5,196 nt of DNA from an uncultured Prevotella sp. GTDB taxonomy: Bacteria > Bacteroidota > Bacteroidia > Bacteroidales > Bacteroidaceae. Positions 1 to 4,684 of this stretch are shown here, piece after piece. The stretch's first letter is position 1. Every line of letters begins with the position of its first letter. The stretch lies in assembly GCA_934219025.1 (NCBI GenBank), contig CAKQDG010000127.1, forward strand, positions 1 through 5,196. The letters run 5' to 3'. Under the pieces are notes generated by a model. The model was not told the DNA's origin. It worked only from the letters and a program-made list of their open reading frames with translations, and made no database searches. Both the position numbers and the translations under genes were made by a program.

Positions 1-107
1 CAAGTATGTCTACTGCCCGTCGACTGACTGACGTTATGCTCGAGATTTTCCCCGAAGATCCACTGAAAGGGGATTTTGCCTTGTTCGGACTGGGAGTAGA
101 TGAGTAA
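1..107 (+). CDS. C-terminal end of a probable TIGR02757 (DUF2400) family protein, partial
   Basis: Only the last 34 codons are present, read in the third frame and ending at TAA (105-107); the other two forward frames stop within the first 30 bases. The tail contains FPEDPLKGDFALFGLGVDE. From memory, a C-terminal motif of the type 'PEDPxKxDFALFGLG' is typical of the TIGR02757/DUF2400 family, which is common in Bacteroidetes and has no firm biochemical role. This is recognition of a short tail, not an alignment, so the family name is tentative, but that the frame is coding is likely. No strong terminator follows; the next 100 bp lead into the promoter of the ACT-domain gene. Confidence 0.6.
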   Translation, partial: SMSTARRLTDVMLEIFPEDPLKGDFALFGLGVDE

Positions 108-207
108 ATACCTTACATTCATCAAATAGAAAAACAAATGCTTGAAACCAAAATATAATTATCCATGAAAAAAGAACACCAATGATGGCATGTTCAGCAT
201 TTTATTG

Positions 208-215
208 TATATTTG
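208..215 (+). promoter_or_regulatory. Probable Bacteroidetes -7 promoter element for the ACT/UPF0210 operon
   Basis: TATATTTG followed by C matches the Bacteroidetes -7 consensus TAnnTTTG. It lies 100 bp before the ACT-domain start codon, giving a leader of roughly 90 nt. The -33 region about 20 bp upstream has no good TTTG, so the call rests on the -7 box and position. The surrounding sequence (cattttattgtatatttgca) closely resembles the orphan element near 4103. The leader holds a weak hairpin (about 232-260, GTTTGATGA against TCATCAAC). Confidence 0.5.
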
Positions 216-315
216 CAGTTGAAAATAGAATGTTTGATGAAACGGCAAATTCTCATCAACATAAAAACATCGGAAGAGATGCTAACAATATGGTAAATAT
301 AAAACAAACAATTTT

Positions 316-588
316 ATGAATAGAACAATTATAACAGTAGTAGGCAAAGATACAAAAGGCATCATTGCAAAGATATGTACTTATCTTGCAAACAACAACG
401 TCAATATCCTGGACATTTCACAAACTATCGTACAGGAATATTTCAATATGATGATGATAGTAGACATGGAACATACAAATAAGAATTTTATCGAGATTGC
501 TGACGAATTAACTAAAGTCGGTGAGGAAATTGGAGTGCAGGTGAAATGCCAGCGCGAAGAAATTTTCGATATGATGCACAGAATTTAA
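316..588 (+). CDS. ACT domain-containing protein, UPF0237 family
   Basis: A 90-residue protein made almost entirely of one ACT domain (about residues 4-75). The first strand ITVVGKD leads into the glycine-containing turn and helix [18 protein letters not shown], the usual small-ligand (often amino acid) binding edge of ACT domains. Length and content fit the UPF0237 family (PF13740-type, related to GcvR-like ACT domains), and there is no catalytic domain. It lies 19 bp before the UPF0210 gene on the same strand; this pair is conserved in streptococci and many other bacteria, so the ACT protein is inferred to sense a metabolite for its partner or to regulate it. The ATG at 316 gives the full family length; no Shine-Dalgarno is seen, as is normal for Bacteroidetes. 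The ligand is unknown. Confidence 0.9.
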   Translation: MNRTIITVVGKDTKGIIAKICTYLANNNVNILDISQTIVQEYFNMMMIVDMEHTNKNFIEIADELTKVGEEIGVQVKCQREEIFDMMHRI

Positions 589-607
589 ATTTCAACCATT
601 ACGATAT

Positions 608-1972
608 ATGATAAATATTAACGAGGTCATCGAAACAAACAAGATGATCGATGAAGAGAACTTCGACGTCAGGACCATCACCATGGGAATAAACCTTATG
701 GACTGTGCCGACAGCAATCTTGACGTTCTCTGCGAAAACATATACAACAAAATCACTCGCTATGCGAAAGATTTGGTAAAGACAGGTGAAGAAATTTCAA
801 AAGAGTTTGGAGTTCCCATTGTAAATAAGCGAATCGCCATCACTCCTATTTCGCTTGTAGGCGGTGCGGCATGCAAGACTTCCGACGATTACGTAAAGAT
901 TGCACATATACTCGACCGTGCAGCAAAAACCGTAGGCATAAACTTTCTCGGAGGCTATTCAGCCATAGTATCCAAGGGGATGAGCCACAGCGACGAGCTC
1001 CTGATACGTTCTATCCCAAAGGCATTGGCTCAAACTGATTTGATTTGCAGTTCCGTTAATATCGGGAGCACCAAGACCGGCATCAATATGGATGCTGTAA
1101 GATTAATGGGCAACATCATAAAAGAAACAGCCCAGGAAACAAAGGAAAGAATGTCTATCGGATGTGCAAAACTCGTGGTTCTGTGCAATGCACCCGACGA
1201 CAACCCTTTTATGGCTGGTGCATTCCACGGCGTATCCGAGGCTGACGCAGTAATAAGTGTCGGTGTCAGCGGTCCAGGTGTTGTAAAATACGCACTTGAA
1301 AAGGTAAGAGGCGAAAGTTTTGAAGTTCTCTGTGAAACTATCAAGCGCACAGCTTTCAAGATAACACGTGTTGGTCAGCTTGTTGCAAAAGAAGCCTCAA
1401 GAAGGCTAAACATCCCATTTGGCATCATTGACCTGTCGCTTGCTCCAACACCTGCCATTGGCGACAGCGTGGCAGACATTCTGCACGAAATCGGAGTGGA
1501 ACAAGCCGGCGCTCCCGGCACCACAGCTGCACTTGCCCTGCTCAACGACCAGGTAAAGAAGGGAGGAATCATGGCTTCGTCATATGTTGGAGGACTGTCG
1601 GGTGCCTTTATCCCTGTAAGCGAAGACCAAGGCATGATCAACGCAGCAGAAGCAGGAGCTCTTACCATAGAGAAACTTGAAGCAATGACTTGCGTATGCT
1701 CTGTCGGGCTAGACATGATAGCAATTCCCGGAAATACGCCAGCAACAACTATATCGGGCATAATTGCCGATGAAGCGGCTATCGGGATGGTTAATCAAAA
1801 AACAACTGCAGTAAGAATAATTCCCGCCGTTGGCAAGAGCGTTGGCGAAAGGGTTGATTTCGGGGGATTACTTGGCTATGCACCGATAATGAAAGTAAAC
1901 ACCTTCTCCTGCGATGCTTTCGTAAATAGAACAGGAAGGATTCCTGCTCCTATACACTCTTTTAAGAATTAG
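608..1972 (+). CDS. PFL family protein, UPF0210 (DUF711)
   Basis: A 454-residue cytoplasmic protein with the length and appearance of the UPF0210/DUF711 family. The opening ([14 protein letters not shown], then [14 protein letters not shown]) and the conserved glycine-rich stretches (VGGAACK near residue 85, [11 protein letters not shown] near 218, [14 protein letters not shown] near 282, [12 protein letters not shown] near 300) are those I know from this family. Structures of relatives resemble the barrel fold of pyruvate formate-lyase, hence the name 'PFL family', but no C-terminal glycyl-radical motif is seen here, so formate-lyase chemistry should not be assumed. It follows the ACT-domain gene by 19 bp and is surely co-transcribed. 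It reads intact, ending ...IHSFKN before TAG. No substrate is established. Confidence 0.93.
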   Translation: MININEVIETNKMIDEENFDVRTITMGINLMDCADSNLDVLCENIYNKITRYAKDLVKTGEEISKEFGVPIVNKRIAITPISLVGGAACKTSDDYVKIAHILDRAAKTVGINFLGGYSAIVSKGMSHSDELLIRSIPKALAQTDLICSSVNIGSTKTGINMDAVRLMGNIIKETAQETKERMSIGCAKLVVLCNAPDDNPFMAGAFHGVSEADAVISVGVSGPGVVKYALEKVRGESFEVLCETIKRTAFKITRVGQLVAKEASRRLNIPFGIIDLSLAPTPAIGDSVADILHEIGVEQAGAPGTTAALALLNDQVKKGGIMASSYVGGLSGAFIPVSEDQGMINAAEAGALTIEKLEAMTCVCSVGLDMIAIPGNTPATTISGIIADEAAIGMVNQKTTAVRIIPAVGKSVGERVDFGGLLGYAPIMKVNTFSCDAFVNRTGRIPAPIHSFKN

Positions 1973-2068
1973 GAATGTAATTCAATTAGAAATTAGAAAA
2001 GTGAAATTACTTTAGTATTAAGATTAGATTTCTCGGAGTAATCATTCCTAATTCCCTAATTCCTAATT
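1967..2068. repeat. AT-rich inverted and tandem short repeats after the UPF0210 gene
   Basis: AATTAGGAATG at 1967-1977, overlapping the UPF0210 stop codon, is the exact reverse complement of CATTCCTAATT at 2043-2053. The right arm continues as a tandem array of TTCCTAA/TTCCCTAA units (about 2044-2068), so AATTAGGAAT has a second partner at 2059-2068. Between the arms lie further AATTAGAAATTAG-type copies. As RNA the arms could pair over a 65-nt loop; there is no T-run, so it is not a classical terminator. Repeats of this style seem common in Bacteroidetes spacers, which is a recollection and not something tested here. Confidence 0.55.
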
Positions 2069-2082
2069 AATTAAAATGAAAC

Positions 2083-2114
2083 ATGTCGGACCTGCTTCAC
2101 AGCAAGTCCGACAT
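2083..2114 (-). terminator. Hairpin terminator downstream of the DUF2023 gene
   Basis: ATGTCGGAC (2083-2091) pairs with GTCCGACAT (2106-2114), followed inward by a further 4-bp stem (TGCT/AGCA) around a TCAC loop. The single interruption, C2092 opposite A2105, becomes a G-U wobble in - strand RNA, giving a continuous 14-bp stem. This points to the - strand as the working direction. It is followed on that strand by a weak T-rich stretch (GTTTCATTTTAATT). It sits 77 bp past the DUF2023 stop and between convergent genes, so it may also stop + strand transcripts from the UPF0210 operon. Confidence 0.7.
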
Positions 2115-2190
2115 TGGTATATAATACAAAAACATTATGAATTTTATTTTAATTGACAATCATCAAGAGTCTGGCATATAATTTCTGTCA

Positions 2191-2562
2191 TTATAAAGCC
2201 ATTTTGCAAGAACGACATTTACGCTCACAAAATCTCTCACATTGCGCACATATATCATACCCGAGCAAAGCCCCAAGGATAAAATCCTCTTCTGGCGTAA
2301 GTTGGTTCAACGGCTTTGTAACCATAACTTTTACTGCGTCCAGACACTCTTTTTTCCCGAAGAAAAGATTTAGGCGTTCATTGCCCACAGGCTGAATGAT
2401 ATAACTTATGTTTTGCTTCTTGAGACGATTCAACGCAAAATCTTCAAATTTTTTGTTGAACGTAAAAAGAACCATTTGTCGAACACCCTTTTTGAACTCA
2501 TATATATGGTTCATCAGGACTTTCATGTCAATTGGCATCACCCTTGTCTCTTGCATATCCAT
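2191..2562 (-). CDS. DUF2023 family protein, partner of flavodoxin
   Basis: A 123-residue protein recognised as DUF2023 by its core [16 protein letters not shown] (residues 19-34), [21 protein letters not shown] (57-77) and [22 protein letters not shown] (84-105). The family is small, largely confined to Bacteroidetes and typically next to or fused with flavodoxin, as here, where the flavodoxin lies upstream on the same strand. Its function is unknown. The C-terminus carries five cysteines in the pattern C-x2-C-x3-C-x3-C-x2-C (residues 105-119), which could bind a metal or Fe-S centre; this is inference. The first ATG is used; internal Met9 or Met13 are possible starts, since homologues as I recall them begin about ten residues before the HIYEFKKG core. 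No signal peptide is seen. The gap to the flavodoxin is 156 bp and strongly structured. Confidence 0.88.
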   Translation of the reverse strand: MDMQETRVMPIDMKVLMNHIYEFKKGVRQMVLFTFNKKFEDFALNRLKKQNISYIIQPVGNERLNLFFGKKECLDAVKVMVTKPLNQLTPEEDFILGALLGYDICAQCERFCERKCRSCKMAL

Positions 2563-2594
2563 AATTATAATGATTAAAATTATTGCCCTCTACT

Positions 2595-2699
2595 AAATCT
2601 GTCAGGCAAGTTATCCGGAAACGAGTTCCCCAACATCCCGTGCTTACAAGATCTCCACAGGAAACTATCTATTGCGGATATCCTTAGCCTGACTGATTT
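2595..2699 (-). ncRNA. Long nested hairpin RNA between flavodoxin and DUF2023 (unidentified)
   Basis: As - strand RNA this segment folds into one long rod. The helices, in + coordinates, are 2595-2599/2695-2699 (5 bp), 2601-2607/2687-2693 (GTCAGGC/GCCTGAC, 7 bp), 2608-2610/2683-2685 (3 bp), 2612-2617/2675-2680 (TATCCG/CGGATA, 6 bp), 2624-2631/2659-2666 (8 bp with two G-U) and 2635-2641/2646-2652 (7 bp with two G-U) closing on a 4-nt AAGC loop. That is 36 pairs in 105 nt, with a central bubble of 6 and 8 nt. All four wobbles are G-U only on the - strand, matching transcription from the flavodoxin gene. It may be an untranslated regulatory structure, a processing or stability element between the two cistrons, or a separate small RNA (the rod with a central bubble recalls 6S RNA). 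I do not recognise it as a known class. No U-run follows it, so it is not an ordinary terminator. Confidence 0.6.
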
Positions 2700-2718
2700 C
2701 TATTAAAATGTTATGTTC

Positions 2719-3213
2719 TTAGAGCTCCCCCTGGATACTGTCCACCCAGGCTTTAATGCGAGCATCCGTTTTGTCGTCCTCGTTAACATCATCGAGCGCG
2801 AGTCCGATAAATTTCCCGTCGACTACAGCAGCCGAATCATCAAAAGTATATCCGTCAGTAGAAACCTGACCTACAAGATTTATACCCTTATCCTTAATAG
2901 CAGAATAAATCTCATCCATACCGCCGCAGAATGTATCGCTATAAGACTCGCAATCACCACAACCGAACAGAGCCACCGTCTTGCCGTTCAAATCAAGAGA
3001 CTGAAGCTTCTTGACTCCGTCATACCAATCGTCCTGCATCTCACCGGCACCCCATGTTGATGTGCCGAGAATCAGATTCTTCGCATCATTAACCTGGGCA
3101 TCTGAAAGATTTGCCACGTCTACAACTTCTGCACCAAGCAAGTTGGCAATTTTCTGAGCGATACTCTCGCAAGTTCCTGTAGAGGAACCATAAACTACTA
3201 ATGTCTTTTCCAT
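2719..3213 (-). CDS. fldA: Flavodoxin, long-chain type
   Basis: A 164-residue cytosolic electron carrier that binds FMN and replaces ferredoxin as a low-potential one-electron shuttle. The first strand TLVVYG leads to the FMN phosphate loop SSTGTCES (residues 10-17). The 50s loop STWGAGE (52-58) supplies Trp54, expected to stack on the flavin, and the 90s loop GCGDCESYSDTF (84-95) supplies Tyr91 for the other face. An inserted segment after residue 115 (about 118-140) makes it the long-chain type, and the length fits. Oddities are a cysteine at the last phosphate-loop position, where Thr is common, and three cysteines (85, 88, 96) around the 90s loop. It has its own promoter (3289-3320) and a leader of about 70 nt without a Shine-Dalgarno, and is followed by a structured gap and DUF2023. 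Flavodoxin genes are often induced by iron shortage; the upstream repeats would suit such control, but this is inference. Confidence 0.95.
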   Translation of the reverse strand: MEKTLVVYGSSTGTCESIAQKIANLLGAEVVDVANLSDAQVNDAKNLILGTSTWGAGEMQDDWYDGVKKLQSLDLNGKTVALFGCGDCESYSDTFCGGMDEIYSAIKDKGINLVGQVSTDGYTFDDSAAVVDGKFIGLALDDVNEDDKTDARIKAWVDSIQGEL

Positions 3214-3288
3214 TTTTATCTCGTATATTATAAGTTTTAGCTGTAAATCATCTTGCTCGCATTTGAGCTTGATTCCTTTTTACGGGTG

Positions 3289-3320
3289 CAAAGTTATAAT
3301 ATCCCGGAAAATAACACAAT
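3289..3320 (-). promoter_or_regulatory. Flavodoxin promoter (Bacteroidetes -33/-7)
   Basis: On the - strand TAACTTTG (3289-3296) followed by C matches the -7 consensus TAnnTTTG. Exactly 20 bp upstream is ATTG (3317-3320), a good fit to the -33 TTG. Transcription should start near 3282, about 70 nt before the flavodoxin ATG. Confidence 0.8.
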
Positions 3321-3356
3321 ACCTAAATTTAGGGTTTTAGCAATATACCTAAATTT
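3319..3356. promoter_or_regulatory. Paired 12-bp direct repeats and palindrome upstream of the flavodoxin promoter: probable operator
   Basis: ATACCTAAATTT occurs at 3319-3330 and again at 3345-3356, 26 bp apart start to start (about 2.5 helical turns). The first copy lies in the perfect 12-bp palindrome CCTAAATTTAGG (3322-3333). The repeats begin at the -33 element and extend upstream, the place for an activator or a repressor. TTAGG/CCTAA half-sites resemble those of DtxR-type metal regulators, but the arrangement differs and the regulator is unknown. Confidence 0.5.
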
Positions 3357-3425
3357 GACTACAAGAAAAAGAATGTAGTTTTTTTTTGAAATAAAACAAG
3401 AAAAAGAGATAATGCCGATAAACAG

Positions 3426-3466
3426 AAAAAAGGACATCGACGAGAGTTTTACGTCAATGCCCTTTT
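3426..3466 (-). terminator. Rho-independent terminator of the small secreted protein gene
   Basis: A 15-bp stem (3428-3442 with 3452-3466) closes a 9-nt loop. Two positions (A3434/C3460 and C3438/A3456) are mismatches on the + strand but U-G wobbles in - strand RNA, so the - strand is the functional direction. On that strand the stem runs into six Ts (3431-3426). It lies 18 bp past the stop codon of the 3484-3846 gene. Confidence 0.85.
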
Positions 3467-3483
3467 GTATATATAAGAATAAA

Positions 3484-3846
3484 TTACTTATTCAAGCCAC
3501 GATTTACAATCGTTGTGTTCAGCAACATCAGATATGTGCGATACTGATCGTCAGAAAGAACGGCCCTCATATGCTTCAGGTCTTTTGCCAAAGCCTTCTC
3601 GACCATTGCCTTACGATCATCGGCATTTGAGTTTCCTGCATTGAACATGTCAGCACAAAATTCTGAATGAATGTCCTGTACAGCTTCCTGCTGATCAAGA
3701 GAAAGACCCAATGCATCTGCAAGTCTGTCGTAATTAACCGACATCTTATATGCATTTGCATTACTTGTCGTGTTCAACTCTTCGTTCTCCGCAAATGTCA
3801 TGGTCATGCTGAGCACAGCCATAACCGTTAAAAACAATCTTTTCAT
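3484..3846 (-). CDS. Small secreted protein, Spy/CpxP-like (LTxxQ-type), Bacteroidales hypothetical
   Basis: I choose the ATG at 3844-3846, giving 120 residues. The longer reading from a GTG at 3894 adds 16 basic residues before an excellent signal peptide, MKRLFLTVMAVLSMTMTFA, with likely cleavage after Ala19. The mature part of about 100 residues is helical, with two LTxxQ-like motifs: LGLSLDQQEAV (46-56) and VLSDDQYRTYL (96-106). This pairing and size recall periplasmic Spy/CpxP-type proteins, which act as chaperones or stress sensors in proteobacteria; whether that role holds here is unknown. Similar proteins ending NTTxxNRGLNK seem familiar from Prevotella and Bacteroides as hypotheticals. 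It has one cysteine (Cys64). It is a single-gene unit with its own promoter about 150 bp upstream and its own terminator. Its + strand neighbour frames are shadows. Confidence 0.85.
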   Translation of the reverse strand: MKRLFLTVMAVLSMTMTFAENEELNTTSNANAYKMSVNYDRLADALGLSLDQQEAVQDIHSEFCADMFNAGNSNADDRKAMVEKALAKDLKHMRAVLSDDQYRTYLMLLNTTIVNRGLNK

Positions 3847-3988
3847 AATCTTTACTTTTTTAATTAATAATTTTAGCTTCGGCACTTTTCTCACGAATCA
3901 CCTAAGCCAGTTATCCTTTTTTCAATCTTTCTACCTAAGACTCAATGTCCATTATTATTTTGTTAATAAGACCATTTTGTTCTTTTGA
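3847..3988 (-). other. Long 5' leader of the secreted protein gene
   Basis: The promoter at 3995-4026 predicts a leader of about 140 nt. It is AT-rich, lacks a Shine-Dalgarno next to the ATG, and contains two CTTAGGT copies (3900-3906 and 3933-3939 as ACCTAAG on the + strand), the same TTAGGT core seen upstream of the flavodoxin promoter. No stable hairpin is visible apart from a 4-bp GTTC/GAAC stem at 3979-3990. No short ORF of convincing quality is present. Confidence 0.4.
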
Positions 3989-3994
3989 ACGATG

Positions 3995-4026
3995 CAAAGG
4001 TAAGCAACAAATAGCCAACAGACAAA
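3995..4026 (-). promoter_or_regulatory. Promoter of the secreted protein gene (Bacteroidetes -33/-7)
   Basis: On the - strand TACCTTTG (3995-4002), followed by C, is a full -7 TAnnTTTG match, and TTTG (4023-4026) is a perfect -33 element, with a 20-bp spacer between them. This is the best promoter in the window. It is divergent from the + strand -7 element at 4103-4110. Confidence 0.85.
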
Positions 4027-4030
4027 TATT

Positions 4031-4054
4031 TTGCTATCCTGTTTGCGATAACAA
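4031..4054. repeat. Inverted repeat just upstream of the -33 element: possible operator
   Basis: TTGCTATC (4031-4038) is matched by GATAACAA (4047-4054), seven of eight positions complementary, with an 8-bp spacer. It sits 4 bp upstream of the -33 box of the secreted protein gene and between two divergent promoters, so it may bind a regulator. It should not lie in that gene's transcript. Confidence 0.35.
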
Positions 4055-4102
4055 CAGATATTTTGACATACATCAAGTATAAAACATATAACATTTTATT
4101 AT

Positions 4103-4110
4103 TATATTTG
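4103..4110 (+). promoter_or_regulatory. Possible orphan + strand -7 promoter element
   Basis: TATATTTG followed by C matches TAnnTTTG. No TTTG is seen 20 bp upstream (a TTTTG lies too far away at 4061-4065). Its setting, CATTTTATTATTATATTTGCA, is nearly the same as that of the 208-215 element. The only + strand ORF downstream is the doubtful one at 4262, about 150 bp away; the stretch from 4111 to 4261 holds no other gene or hairpin that I can see. Confidence 0.4.
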
Positions 4111-4261
4111 CAAAGTAAATGTCATATTGCAATTTAATATATACATCAAATAAGTACCTGAACCTGTAAACATCATTACTTCCCCCCATAGTTTTATTTT
4201 AAATAGCCAAGACATCATACCTCCTTGTTAATCTTCCCCTCAAACAGTCTCAACCCATATT

Positions 4262-4612
4262 ATGGCACAGGATGCCGGTGTGGACATTTTGAACACTTTT
4301 AAAAAGAATCGTAAAGATTTTTTCGGGGAGAAAAGAGCAGAAGTAGCAAATGAGCAGCACTGCTCAAAACATGACAATAAAAGTAATTCATTGATAATCA
4401 ATAATAATGATATTTTTAAGCAATACTGCTCATATGAGCAGAACTGCTCATTTCCGGAAAAATCGAACAATCCAGAGAAAAATAGAACAATTTTGAAGGG
4501 AGAGACGTTTTGTGGAAGTTTTGACCACTTTATAAAAAAGAAATGCTGGTCAGTAACAGTAAAGCATCGTTACAATACAAGGAAGCACCGCTTTATAACG
4601 AAGAAACAATGA
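4262..4612 (+). CDS. Doubtful 116-residue hypothetical protein with EQxCS repeats
   Basis: I do not recognise this reading frame as a member of any named family. It is Lys/Asn-rich, with an N-terminal part (MAQDAGVDILNTFKKNRKD) that could form a helix, three EQxCS-like units (NEQHCSK, FKQYCSY, YEQNCSF, residues 30-64) and a basic tail with two KHR motifs (VKHRYNTRKHRF). In favour: an ATG start, an upstream -7 element, and an EQxCS repeat period (18 bp) divisible by three. Against: no Shine-Dalgarno or -33, a 20-bp tandem repeat inside it that does not keep frame, and palindromes that create similar peptides on both strands (a 76-residue frame runs opposite at 4240-4470). It may be non-coding repeat DNA. 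No signal peptide or membrane segment is seen. It ends just before the nuoN terminator. Confidence 0.3.
   Translation: MAQDAGVDILNTFKKNRKDFFGEKRAEVANEQHCSKHDNKSNSLIINNNDIFKQYCSYEQNCSFPEKSNNPEKNRTILKGETFCGSFDHFIKKKCWSVTVKHRYNTRKHRFITKKQ
4351..4450. repeat. Cluster of 16-bp palindromes TGAGCAGNNCTGCTCA
   Basis: Two perfect copies lie at 4351-4366 (central CA) and 4435-4450 (central AA). A degenerate copy at 4417-4432 (TAAGCAATACTGCTCA) is placed exactly 18 bp before the last. The last two also create a perfect 16-bp palindrome CTGCTCATATGAGCAG at 4426-4441, and a lone half-site GAGCAG lies at 4335-4340. Read in the frame of the 4262 ORF each gives EQxCS; on the opposite strand they also give EQxCS-like peptides. 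They could be binding sites for a dimeric protein or a repeat family. Confidence 0.65.
4457..4496. repeat. Two tandem 20-bp units (GAAAAATnGAACAATnnnGA)
   Basis: Units at 4457-4476 and 4477-4496 match at 16 of 20 positions. The 20-bp period does not keep a reading frame, which argues against selection as protein. It directly follows a perfect 10-bp palindrome TTTCCGGAAA (4451-4460). Confidence 0.55.
4561..4602. repeat. Two diverged tandem 21-bp units
   Basis: Units at 4561-4581 (AAAGCATCGTTACAATACAAG) and 4582-4602 share the cores AAGCA-CG-T and AC-A, with roughly 12 of 21 positions identical. In one frame they read KASLQYK / EAPLYNE, a seven-residue repeat; in the 4262 frame they give the paired KHR motifs. 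Heptapeptide repeats of the KASLQYKEAPL kind seem familiar from Prevotella hypotheticals, but I cannot confirm that here. Confidence 0.3.
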
Positions 4613-4617
4613 ACAAT

Positions 4618-4650
4618 AAAAAACCGGACTCAAACGATGTTGAGTCCGGT
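4618..4650 (-). terminator. Rho-independent terminator of nuoN
   Basis: A perfect 11-bp stem, ACCGGACTCAA (4623-4633) with TTGAGTCCGGT (4640-4650), closes a 6-nt loop. On the - strand it is followed by six Ts (4623-4618). It lies 34 bp past the nuoN stop codon and ends the complex I transcript. On the + strand no T-run follows, so the - direction is favoured. Confidence 0.9.
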
Positions 4651-4684
4651 CAATTCTATTTTAGAATATCGTTATTCTATGAAT

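Noticed and set aside
1030..1761. Two - strand open frames inside the UPF0210 gene
   Set aside because: They are antisense shadows of a well-recognised coding gene, with no motif, promoter or family likeness.
2595..2699. Reading the flavodoxin-DUF2023 hairpin as an FMN riboswitch
   Set aside because: Flavodoxin binds FMN, but the segment lacks the multi-stem junction and conserved core of that class and lies downstream of flavodoxin as a single rod.
2153..3060. + strand open frames opposite DUF2023, the hairpin gap and flavodoxin
   Set aside because: The - strand genes are clearly recognised; the + strand frames are low-quality shadows and one ends inside intergenic structure.
3358..3387. 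Terminator-like + strand hairpin (ACTACA/TGTAGT) followed by a run of Ts
   Set aside because: The stem is only 6 bp, AT-rich, with a 10-nt loop, and no + strand gene precedes it. It could stop antisense transcripts, but I cannot support it as a real terminator.
3847..3894. Upstream GTG extension of the small secreted protein
   Set aside because: It would place 16 basic residues before a complete signal peptide; the ATG at 3846 gives a standard secreted protein.
4240..4470. 76-residue - strand frame with FCSYEQYC-type peptides
   Set aside because: Its resemblance to the + strand frame comes from palindromic repeats; no promoter or family match supports it.
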